Assembly (NCBI GenBank): GCA_023420415.1
Contig: JAEZWF010000031.1
Span: 1-5,001 of the forward strand
Source of the DNA: Actinomycetes bacterium
Lineage (GTDB): Bacteria; Actinomycetota; Actinomycetes; Actinomycetales; Dermatophilaceae
Reading direction: 5' to 3'
DNA: 5,001 nt
Positions 1 through 5,001 of the stretch are shown here, piece after piece. Position 1 is the first letter of the stretch, and each line of letters opens with the position of its first letter. The notes under the pieces are model-generated. The model was not told where the DNA came from, made no database searches, and saw only the letters and a program-made list of their open reading frames with translations. A program made the translations under genes and the position numbers.

Positions 1-30
1 GGCTTCGCGCCGCGGCGGTTGAACCGGGCG
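1..30. other. left edge, no supported gene
   Basis: These 30 bases follow the SDR stop in the transcription direction. They are very GC-rich and include a loopless palindrome CGCCGCGGCG (8-17). No start codon with a ribosome binding site and no terminator with a T-run is visible before the edge, so whether the operon continues cannot be told. Confidence 0.4.
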
Positions 31-813
31 TCACTGCGCGCACCAGCCGCCGTCGATCGACATGGCGGCGCCGCGGATCTGGTCGGCCGCATCGCTGCAC
101 AGAAAGGCGATCAGCGCGCCCACGTCGGACTCGCCGACGAAGCGACCGGTCGGCTGCTTGCCGAGCAGCGTCGCCCGCGCCGCCTCCTCGCTCACGCCCT
201 CGGCGGCGGCGCGTTCGCGCGCCTGCTGCACCAGGAACGAACTGTTCTCGACCCAACCCGGACAGATCGCGTTGACGGTGATCCCGGTCTGCACCAACTC
301 CAGGGCCAGCGCCTTCGCCATACCGACCGCCCCATGCTTGGCCGCCACGTAGGCCGCCTTGTAGCCGGAGCCGACGAGGCCCTGCGACGACGACACGTTG
401 ACGATGCGCCCCCAGTTGCGCTCTCGCATGCCGGGCAGCACCCGACGGCAGGTGTGAAAGCAAGCGCTGAGGTTGACCGCGATGTCCTGCTCCCAGCGCT
501 CGACTGGCATTGACTCCAGCGGGCCCGCGTACTGCACGCTGCCGCCGTTGATCAGGATGTCGATGTGTCCCAGTTCGGCGAGCACGCGGCTCATCATGGC
601 GTCGATCGACTTGGCGCTGGCCAGGTCGGCCTCGTAGAACGAGATCGCCGGCGCAAGGCCGGCTGCGCGCAAGCGCGCATGAATGGGCTCGACCTTCGTC
701 GGTGCGCAGTGCACAGCCAGCGTCGCCTGTGTGCGCGCCAGGGCGACGATGGCGCCGATGCCGACGCTCACGTCAGAGCCGCCGATGACGAGTGCGGTCT
801 TGGCCGCCGGCAT
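31..813 (-). CDS. Short-chain dehydrogenase, D-3-hydroxybutyrate dehydrogenase type (divergent)
   Basis: A 260-residue classical-size SDR. The catalytic tetrad is present: N114 (VNLSACFH), S142 (NVSSSQG), Y155 and K159 (AAYVAAKHG). The segments GLVGSGYKAAYVAAKHG, NAICPGWV (181-188), GKQP, FLCSDAADQIRGAAMSIDGGW and the final AQ closely match D-3-hydroxybutyrate dehydrogenases (NAD-dependent conversion of D-3-hydroxybutyrate and acetoacetate). From the ATG at 813 the numbering falls in register with the Pseudomonas fragi enzyme as I remember it: Q94, K152, W187, Q196 and W257 agree, but the substrate-binding H144 is Q here. The glycine loop is GGSDVSVGIG, two residues longer than usual, and NNAG is replaced by NGGS. 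The exact substrate is therefore uncertain; another hydroxy acid is possible. The ATG gives the usual family length; the GTG at 828, overlapping the Bug stop, is the alternative start. Confidence 0.88.
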   Translation of the reverse strand: MPAAKTALVIGGSDVSVGIGAIVALARTQATLAVHCAPTKVEPIHARLRAAGLAPAISFYEADLASAKSIDAMMSRVLAELGHIDILINGGSVQYAGPLESMPVERWEQDIAVNLSACFHTCRRVLPGMRERNWGRIVNVSSSQGLVGSGYKAAYVAAKHGAVGMAKALALELVQTGITVNAICPGWVENSSFLVQQARERAAAEGVSEEAARATLLGKQPTGRFVGESDVGALIAFLCSDAADQIRGAAMSIDGGWCAQ

Positions 814-824
814 GACCGACGCGC

Positions 825-828
825 TCAC
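825..828 (-). other. GTGA overlap at the Bug stop: alternative SDR start
   Basis: The Bug TGA (827-825) overlaps a GTG (828-826) that is in frame with the SDR and five codons upstream of its first ATG. A GGAG at 842-839 lies ten bases before this GTG. The pattern copies the lutB/lutC junction, so the SDR may be translated from this GTG by coupling, adding five residues (reading MSASV). Confidence 0.45.
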
Positions 829-1799
829 TCGATCACGACTCCGGCGCCTCGAACGACCTCGCCCCACTTCTTGATCTCGGCATCGAGGAAGGTGGCGAAC
901 TCCGCGGGCGTGCCTCCCATCGGTTCGACCCCCATGCCGGCCAGGCGCTCGCGGAAGGCGGGCTGCGCCAGAATCTTGTTGACGGCGCCGTTGAGGCTGT
1001 CGACGACAGCTTTGGGCGTGCCCTTGGGCGCGGCGAAGCAAAGCCAGGTGGTGGATTCGATTTTCGGGAAACCTGCCTCGGCCATGGTCGGCACGTCTGG
1101 AAGCGCCACCGAGCGCTTGGGCGCCATGACCGCGAGCGCCTTGACTTTGTTCGCCTTGACGTGAGTGGCGATGCCGGGGACCAGTTGGAACATGATCGGA
1201 ACCTCGCCCGAGAGCAGCGAGGTGGTTGCGGGACCCGCGCCGTTGAACGGCACATGGGTCATGGTTGTCTGGGTCGATTGACGGAACAGTTCGGCGGCGG
1301 TGTGCATCGAACTGCCATTTCCCGTCGTGCCGAAGTTGGCGCCCGGGTTCTTCTTCACGTACTCGACGAACTCCTTGACGTTGTTCACCGGAATCGACGG
1401 GTGGACGACCAGGATGTTGGGGACGTTGCCGACGACGATGACGGGTTCAAAGTCCTTCTGCGGGTGAAACGGCAGGTTCTTGTACAGCGCAAGGTTGGTG
1501 GCCATCGTGCCGGCGCCGGTGAACAGCACGACATGCCCGTCGGGAGCGGCACCCTTGACGTACGCCGCGCCGATGTTCCCGTTCGCGCCGGGCTTGTTCT
1601 CGACGACGAAGGTGCCGCCGAGCATCTTGCCAAGCTCCTCCGCGAGCATGCGCGCCAGCGGATCGGTCGTGCCTCCGCCGGCCCCGAACGGAACCACGAT
1701 CCTGACGGGCTTCGACGGCCACTGCTGGGCAATCACCGCTCCCCCGAGCAAGGCGCCAGCGAGCGCCACACCAGACTGCATCAACGTACGACGTTTCAT
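825..1799 (-). CDS. Bug/TTT-family periplasmic substrate-binding protein
   Basis: A 324-residue secreted binding protein of the tripartite tricarboxylate transporter receptor family (Bug/TctC type). The N-terminus is a signal peptide: MKRRTLMQSG, a hydrophobic core rich in A, G and L, and a probable cut after VIA (residue 24). The RR-x-LM start also resembles a Tat signal, so the export route is open. The mature part shows family landmarks in order: KPVRIVVPFGAGGGTTDPLAR (30-50), NIGAAYVKGAAPDG (75-88), GNGSSMHTAAELF (160-172), VPFNGAGPATTSLLSGEV (183-200), LPDVPTMAEAGFP (233-245) and APKGTP (257-262). Length is normal. Such proteins bind small carboxylates and related compounds in the periplasm, but the ligand cannot be read from sequence. 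No TctA/TctB membrane partners are in this window, so it may be an orphan receptor. Its position after lutABC suggests an organic acid ligand (inference). Confidence 0.95.
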   Translation of the reverse strand: MKRRTLMQSGVALAGALLGGAVIAQQWPSKPVRIVVPFGAGGGTTDPLARMLAEELGKMLGGTFVVENKPGANGNIGAAYVKGAAPDGHVVLFTGAGTMATNLALYKNLPFHPQKDFEPVIVVGNVPNILVVHPSIPVNNVKEFVEYVKKNPGANFGTTGNGSSMHTAAELFRQSTQTTMTHVPFNGAGPATTSLLSGEVPIMFQLVPGIATHVKANKVKALAVMAPKRSVALPDVPTMAEAGFPKIESTTWLCFAAPKGTPKAVVDSLNGAVNKILAQPAFRERLAGMGVEPMGGTPAEFATFLDAEIKKWGEVVRGAGVVIE

Positions 1800-1807
1800 G
1801 GCGAAGG

Positions 1808-1812
1808 CTCCC
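1808..1812 (-). promoter_or_regulatory. ribosome binding site of the Bug gene
   Basis: GGGAG on the coding strand lies eight bases before the ATG at 1799-1797. It supports that start and shows that this gene has its own initiation signal rather than coupling to lutC. Confidence 0.6.
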
Positions 1813-1824
1813 GTGGAAGGTTGA

Positions 1825-1848
1825 ACGGTGACATGTCAAGGCACCCGT
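1825..1848 (-). promoter_or_regulatory. palindrome and weak hairpin in the lutC-Bug gap
   Basis: The 48-base gap between lutC and the Bug gene contains a perfect 10-base palindrome TGACATGTCA at 1829-1838. It sits inside a wider imperfect hairpin whose outer arms pair ACGGGTG with CACCGT (one bulged G); the outer arm includes the first base of the lutC TAA. There is no T-run, so it is not a standard terminator. It could be an operator, an RNA-processing or mRNA-stability element separating lutC from the distal genes, or chance. The minus strand also reads TTGACA at 1839-1834, but nothing resembling a -10 box follows at 16-18 bases. Confidence 0.22.
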
Positions 1849-2495
1849 TACGAGCCCGCAACGACCACATGCATGTAGCGCGGCCCATGCGCCCCGAGCA
1901 CCAGGCTGCCTTCGATGTCGGTCGTGCCGCTGGCCCCGGTGATGAGGTTCACGTTGCGTGGCATCGGCTGGCCGGCGATCAATGCCGCATAGTCTTCCAG
2001 GTACGCCAGGATGTCGGCACTGCGCAGCAGCACGATGTGGTGCAGTGGCAGGAAGTTCGCCAGCACCGGAGAGTCCGAACCGGAATGGAACACCAGCGAA
2101 CCGGTCTCGGCGATACCCCACTTCGCCATACCCACCGCGGCAGATTCGTCCGGCGCGACTTGCGCGTGCACCTCGAATGCCGACCAATCGAGCGAGCGCA
2201 GCAGCGCGTGCGGCTGCAGCGCGACCACTGCCGGCAGCCTGCGAATCTCCAGGTACGCGGCCACCGCGGCAGGTACGTCAGCGAGCGATGCAACCTGTTC
2301 TGCCGTAGCAGCGACCTTCGGCGACGTGACGCGCGCGATGAAGGCCTCCACGAGCGAGCTGGCGAGCAGGTCGGGACGCGTCGATGGCAGGTCCGTCAGC
2401 AGCGCGGCGGCGGCGTGTTGCACGGTCGCCGCATCGATGCTGTGTCGCCCGAGCGCGGCGCGCACGCGACCCAGGATGTCGTCGCGCGCCGTCAC
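1848..2495 (-). CDS. lutC: LutC/LldG: LUD-domain subunit, L-lactate oxidation
   Basis: A 215-residue single LUD-domain protein, starting at GTG (MTARDDILGRVRAALGR) and ending in TAA. The N-terminal helix with ARDDILGRVRAALG is typical of LutC/LldG. The core has GIAETGSLVFHSGSDSP (127-143), NFLPLHHIVLL (147-157), and ITGASGTTDIEGSLVLGAHGP (185-205), the conserved segments of the LutC/YkgG family. LutC is the third part of the LutABC lactate dehydrogenase; it carries no cysteine cluster and its exact role in the complex is not well defined. It is translationally coupled to lutB by a four-base overlap. No truncation or frameshift is visible. Confidence 0.95.
   Translation of the reverse strand: MTARDDILGRVRAALGRHSIDAATVQHAAAALLTDLPSTRPDLLASSLVEAFIARVTSPKVAATAEQVASLADVPAAVAAYLEIRRLPAVVALQPHALLRSLDWSAFEVHAQVAPDESAAVGMAKWGIAETGSLVFHSGSDSPVLANFLPLHHIVLLRSADILAYLEDYAALIAGQPMPRNVNLITGASGTTDIEGSLVLGAHGPRYMHVVVAGS
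2492..2495 (-). other. GTGA overlap of lutB stop and lutC start
   Basis: The coding-strand GTGA holds the lutC GTG (2495-2493) and the lutB TGA (2494-2492). A purine-rich GAGGGG lies at 2509-2504, eight bases before the GTG, a good Shine-Dalgarno position. This settles the GTG as the lutC start, since the reading frame upstream runs through lutB in another frame and has no better codon nearby. Confidence 0.75.
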
Positions 2496-3919
2496 TTCCG
2501 CTGCCCCTCGCCGCTGGCGTAGCGGGCCATGAAGGTCCGGCCCTCGGGCGCCGGAAAGTCGCGGTGCGCGGTCCACGCGCCCAGCCCCGGCATGCTGCGG
2601 ATCCAGCCGCTGCGGCCGAACAAGCCCAACATGCGGACCGCCACCGACGCCCCCAGCCGATAGATCCGTGGGCGCGACGCGACAAACGTGAAGATCCCCA
2701 TCCCAAACCGCATCGCCGCCGGTTCCAACCCCTCGCGCCACGAGCGGTCGCGCCAGCCGCGCAGCAAGGTCGGCAGCGGAATGTCCACTGGGCAGACCTC
2801 CTGGCACTTGCCATTGAGGGTGCACGCGTGCGGCAGGTCGCGGGTCTGCTCCAGACCGTCGAAAACCGGCGTGAGCACAGCCCCCATCGGCCCGGGATAG
2901 GTGCCGCCATAGGCATGCCCGCCCATCTGCCGGAACACCACGCAGTGGTTCATGCAGGCGCCGCAGCGCAGGCAGCGCAGCATGTCGCGCAAACCAGCCT
3001 CGGCGAGCATCTTCGTGCGGCCGTTGTCCACCAGCACGATGTGGAACTCCTCGGGGCCGTCCAGGTCGCCGGGCTTCTTCGGCCCGCAATGGAAGGTGGT
3101 GTACTGCGTGACATCCGCTCCCGTGGCCGAGCGAACCAGCAAACGCAGCAGCGCAAACGCGTGCGGCAGGCTCGGCACCAGCTTCTCGATGCCGGCGGTG
3201 ACGATGTGCACCCGCGGCGGCGAGGTCGTCAGCTCGGCGTTGCCTTCGTTGGTGACGGTGCAGGTGGCACCGGTGTCGGCGATCAGGAAGTTGGCACCAG
3301 AGATTGACACGTCGGCGCTCAGGAACTTGTCGCGCAGCTCGCGCCGCGCGCTGTCGACCATCGCCTCGATCGTCTCCTCGCGGTGCGGGACGCGGTGAGA
3401 TTGCTTGAACATCTCCGACACCTGCTCGCGCGTGCGATGCATCGACGGCCAGACGATGTGCGACGGCCGATCGCCCCCAAGTTGCACGATGTGCTCGGCC
3501 AGATCGGTTTCGACGCGCTCAATGCCGGCCGCGTCCAGCGCATGCGGCAGGCCGATCTCTTCGCCGAGCATCGACTTCACGCGCGTCACCCGCTTCGCGT
3601 TGGCCTTGCGGCACAGGTCGACGACGATGCGCGAGGCCTCGTCGGCCGTCGACGCCCAGTGCACCTGGGCGCCGGAGGCGATGGCGTTGCGTTCGAATTC
3701 GAGCAGGTAGTGGTCGAAGTGCTCGATGACGTGGTCCTTGATCCGCTTGCCGCGTTCGCGCGCGGCATCGAACTGCGGAAAAGCCGCCAACGCGGCGCTG
3801 CGCTTGCGCTCGGCCGTGCCGGTGGTGCGGTCGATGGCGAGCTTGAGCTTCGGATCGCTCAGCGCGACGTCCGCACGCGCGCGGAAGGACAGGATGGAGG
3901 TGTGCATCGTCTCGCTCAT
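2492..3919 (-). CDS. lutB: LutB/LldF: iron-sulfur subunit with LUD domain, L-lactate oxidation
   Basis: A 475-residue protein with the LutB layout. The N-terminal half is the LUD domain, with SMLGEEIGL (116-124), ETDLAEHIVQLGG (137-149), PSMH (158-161), and GANFLIADTG followed by NEGN (208-227). After DGPEEFHIVLVDNGR (287-301) comes a ferredoxin-like region with two motifs: C316-x2-C319-x2-C322-x3-C326, and C366-x2-N369-x2-C372-x3-C376-P. The C-terminal tail after PLPTLLRGWR matches the Lut family. LutB carries [4Fe-4S] clusters and is thought to pass electrons from lactate oxidation in the complex with LutA and LutC. Asn at the second ligand position of the second motif is the odd point. The start at 3919 (MSETMHTS) is chosen for its ATGA overlap with lutA; the second ATG at 3907 is possible. 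The stop overlaps the lutC GTG. Confidence 0.95.
   Translation of the reverse strand: MSETMHTSILSFRARADVALSDPKLKLAIDRTTGTAERKRSAALAAFPQFDAARERGKRIKDHVIEHFDHYLLEFERNAIASGAQVHWASTADEASRIVVDLCRKANAKRVTRVKSMLGEEIGLPHALDAAGIERVETDLAEHIVQLGGDRPSHIVWPSMHRTREQVSEMFKQSHRVPHREETIEAMVDSARRELRDKFLSADVSISGANFLIADTGATCTVTNEGNAELTTSPPRVHIVTAGIEKLVPSLPHAFALLRLLVRSATGADVTQYTTFHCGPKKPGDLDGPEEFHIVLVDNGRTKMLAEAGLRDMLRCLRCGACMNHCVVFRQMGGHAYGGTYPGPMGAVLTPVFDGLEQTRDLPHACTLNGKCQEVCPVDIPLPTLLRGWRDRSWREGLEPAAMRFGMGIFTFVASRPRIYRLGASVAVRMLGLFGRSGWIRSMPGLGAWTAHRDFPAPEGRTFMARYASGEGQRK
3916..3919 (-). other. ATGA overlap of lutA stop and lutB start
   Basis: The four coding-strand bases ATGA hold the lutB ATG (3919-3917) and the lutA TGA (3918-3916). 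An AAGGA purine stretch (3924-3920) directly abuts the ATG with no spacer, which is too close for ordinary Shine-Dalgarno use. Initiation at this ATG therefore probably depends on ribosomes terminating lutA, or starts at the next in-frame ATG (3907-3905), 12 bases from the purine stretch. Confidence 0.7.
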
Positions 3920-4704
3920 TCCTTCTCGCCGATCGCAGGCGCATCGGCCATACCGGCCAGCACCTCGGCGGCGTGGTAGACGCGCACCGGCGAACCGTTG
4001 CGCTGCAGCTTGCCGGCCATGTTCACGAGGCAGCCCAGGTCGCCGCCGAGCAGCAGGCGGGCGCCGCTGCGCTCGATCGCAGCGGCCTTCTCCGACACCA
4101 CGGCATTGGAGATCGCCGGGTACTTGACGCAGAACGTGCCGCCGAAGCCGCAGCACACGTCGTTGCCTTCGAGGGGTTTCATCTCCAGGCCGCCGACATT
4201 GCCGAGCAGCGCGCGCGGCTGTTCGTAGACACCCAGTTCACGCAGGCCGGAGCAGCTGTCGTGGTAGGTGGCGGTGGTCGCGAGTGTCACGCCGCTCGGC
4301 TTGAAGTGCATGACATCGGCGAGAAAGCTCATCAACTCGAACGTGCGCTCACCGAGCCGGCGCGCGCGCTCGGCCCAGGCCGCATCGTCGGCCAGCGCCT
4401 CGGGGTAATGTGCGCGTGTCATGCCGACGCAGGAGCCCGAAGGCGCGACCACGTAGTCGTAGGGCTCGAAGATCTCAATGAAGCGGCGCGCCAGCTTGGC
4501 CGCATCGCGGGTGTCACCACTGTTGAAGGCCGGCTGCCCGCAGCAGGTCTGCTGCGCCGGCACCTCGACCTGGCAGCCGGCGTCTTGCAGCAGCTTGAGT
4601 GTCGCGAAGCCGACGCTGGGGCGGATCGCGTCGGCCAGGCAGGTGACGAAGAGCGCCACCCGGGGGGGCGTCGACGGCTTGAGCGGACCGCGGGAATCAG
4701 TCAT
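3916..4704 (-). CDS. lutA: LutA/LldE: (Fe-S)-binding subunit of the L-lactate oxidation complex
   Basis: A 262-residue protein with two CCG (heterodisulfide-reductase-type cysteine-rich) domains. The first has C22 (VTCLAD), C54-C55-G56 (TCCGQPAF) and C92 (PSGSCVGM). The second has H148-D149-S150-C151 (YHDSCSGLRELG), C184-C185-G186 (CCGFGGTFCVKYP) and C225 (DLGCL). This is the complete signature of LutA/LldE, the cytoplasmic subunit that with LutB and LutC oxidises L-lactate to pyruvate. It is slightly longer than I recall for E. coli LldE because of a proline-rich N-terminal leader of about 14 residues before the first beta strand (RVALFVTC). The ATG at 4704 is the only reasonable start; upstream pairing to 16S rRNA is weak (GAAAGAA). 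The stop TGA overlaps the lutB ATG by four bases. Codons 12-14 contain a run of seven C on the coding strand. Confidence 0.95.
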   Translation of the reverse strand: MTDSRGPLKPSTPPRVALFVTCLADAIRPSVGFATLKLLQDAGCQVEVPAQQTCCGQPAFNSGDTRDAAKLARRFIEIFEPYDYVVAPSGSCVGMTRAHYPEALADDAAWAERARRLGERTFELMSFLADVMHFKPSGVTLATTATYHDSCSGLRELGVYEQPRALLGNVGGLEMKPLEGNDVCCGFGGTFCVKYPAISNAVVSEKAAAIERSGARLLLGGDLGCLVNMAGKLQRNGSPVRVYHAAEVLAGMADAPAIGEKE

Positions 4705-4732
4705 GGGAATTCTTTCGGTTCGGGCAGCGCAT
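4697..4732 (-). other. minimal ORF bridging the permease stop and the lutA start
   Basis: An 11-codon ORF (MRCPNRKNSHD, then TGA) starts in the sequence TGATG, so its ATG overlaps the permease stop codon. It ends at a TGA that lies a few bases inside lutA, in a different frame. The lutA start has only a weak A-rich Shine-Dalgarno-like stretch upstream. The arrangement would let ribosomes that finish the permease restart and end almost on top of the lutA ATG. It may equally be chance in a 27-base gap. No peptide function is implied. Confidence 0.2.
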
Positions 4733-5001
4733 CACGGCAGTTTCACACCGAGCAGCGGATCGCCCCAATTCACCACATGCATCGCCACCATGGCCAGCGC
4801 TCCGACGAGCGCAACATAGTAGATCGTCGGGATGATCGTGCGGCGCAGGATCTGGCCCTCGCGCCCCATCACGCCGACCGTCGCCGAGGCGGCCACCACG
4901 TTGTGGTTCGCGATCATGTTGCCCGCTGCCGCGCCGATGGATTGCGCCGCGACCATCGTCGCCCCGCTCACGCCGAGGGCTTGGGCCACGCTGTACTGGT
5001 A
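4732..5001 (-). CDS. lctP: L-lactate permease family protein, C-terminal part (partial at window edge)
   Basis: This is the C-terminal 89 residues of a membrane permease; the gene enters from the right edge and ends at a TGA at 4734-4732. Reading from the edge, the frame begins YQYSVAQALGVSG and continues with a stretch containing QSIGAAAGNMIA, then NHNVVAASATVG and MGREGQILRR, then a hydrophobic segment (IIPTIYYVALVGALAMVAM). This order, with GNMIA-x-HNVVAA followed by G(R/K)EG and a last transmembrane helix, is what I recall from the C-terminus of the lactate permease family (LctP/LldP/GlcA), proton-coupled importers of L-lactate, D-lactate and glycolate in the inner membrane. The lutABC genes start 27 bases downstream, which fits a lactate uptake role. 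Substrate choice within the family (lactate or glycolate) cannot be decided from this fragment. The GTG at 4989 is internal, not a start. Confidence 0.88.
   Translation of the reverse strand, partial: YQYSVAQALGVSGATMVAAQSIGAAAGNMIANHNVVAASATVGVMGREGQILRRTIIPTIYYVALVGALAMVAMHVVNWGDPLLGVKLP

Noticed and set aside
8..17. Palindrome CGCCGCGGCG as a terminator after the SDR
   Set aside because: It has no loop and no following T-run on the minus strand; such GC palindromes are common in DNA of this composition.
19..513. Plus-strand open frame opposite the SDR
   Set aside because: The opposite strand carries an intact SDR with its catalytic tetrad and C-terminal family motif; the plus-strand product has no recognisable feature.
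1811..1839. Promoter for the Bug gene from TTGACA at 1839-1834
   Set aside because: The expected -10 position after 16-18 bases reads TCCACG, CCACGG or CACGGG, with no TATAAT likeness, and the remaining leader to the ATG would be very short.
1161..2522. A 453-codon open frame on the plus strand opposite the Bug and lutC genes
   Set aside because: It is the antisense shadow of two well-supported genes in high-GC DNA. Its translation is rich in Arg, His and Gly, shows no recognisable domain, and it has no operon context.
2496..3089. N-terminal extension of lutC to a 413-residue protein
   Set aside because: The extension is out of frame within the iron-sulfur end of lutB. LutC proteins begin with the helix found just after the GTG at 2495.
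2384..3307. A 307-codon plus-strand open frame opposite lutB and lutC
   Set aside because: Same reason: low-complexity Arg/Ala/His-rich translation, antisense to conserved iron-sulfur and LUD motifs.
3383..3979. A 198-codon plus-strand open frame opposite lutB
   Set aside because: Antisense shadow; the minus strand encodes clear LutB sequence across the whole interval.
3920..4156. N-terminal extension of lutB to a 554-residue protein
   Set aside because: The extra residues lie inside the C-terminal end of lutA in another frame and read as Arg-rich shadow; family alignment begins close to MSETMHTS.
1..5001. Mobile element, CRISPR array, tRNA or phage-related system
   Set aside because: No inverted terminal repeats, transposase motifs, direct repeat arrays or tRNA-like segments were seen; almost all of the window is filled by six metabolic or transport genes on one strand.

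Overview
The window is a high-GC, densely packed stretch in which every supported gene lies on the minus strand. Read in the direction of transcription (from 5001 down to 31) the order is: the C-terminal end of an L-lactate permease family protein (lctP/lldP type), lutA (lldE), lutB (lldF), lutC (lldG), a Bug/TTT-type periplasmic binding protein, and a short-chain dehydrogenase of the D-3-hydroxybutyrate dehydrogenase type. The high GC, the Bug (tripartite tricarboxylate transporter receptor) protein and the tight four-base gene overlaps suggest a betaproteobacterium, most likely Burkholderiales. This is an inference from gene content only; no rRNA or other taxonomic marker is present.

Layout: 4732-5001 is the permease end, cut by the window edge. 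3916-4704, 2492-3919 and 1848-2495 are LutA, LutB and LutC, the three-part iron-sulfur L-lactate dehydrogenase that oxidises lactate to pyruvate. LutA/LutB and LutB/LutC share four-base start/stop overlaps (ATGA and GTGA). A 48-base gap holding a small palindrome separates lutC from the Bug gene (825-1799). The SDR (31-813, or 31-828 from an overlapping GTG) follows directly. The last 30 bases at the left edge hold no supported gene. The whole run looks like one transcription unit whose promoter lies beyond the right edge; no strong promoter or terminator is visible inside.

How the genes may work together: the permease imports lactate or a related 2-hydroxy acid and LutABC oxidises it to pyruvate. 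The two distal genes add a periplasmic ligand-binding protein and an NAD-type hydroxy-acid dehydrogenase, suggesting that a second organic acid (perhaps 3-hydroxybutyrate or a relative) is handled with lactate.

No radically new system is evident. The points most worth checking are: (i) the SDR, which keeps the catalytic tetrad and most of the remembered substrate-binding residues of 3-hydroxybutyrate dehydrogenase but has a lengthened glycine-rich loop, NGGS instead of NNAG, and Gln in place of the substrate-binding His; (ii) LutB, whose second iron-sulfur motif has Asn at the second cysteine position; (iii) the joining of Bug and SDR genes to a lut operon; and (iv) junction-level translation signals, including a minimal ORF bridging the permease stop and the lutA start.
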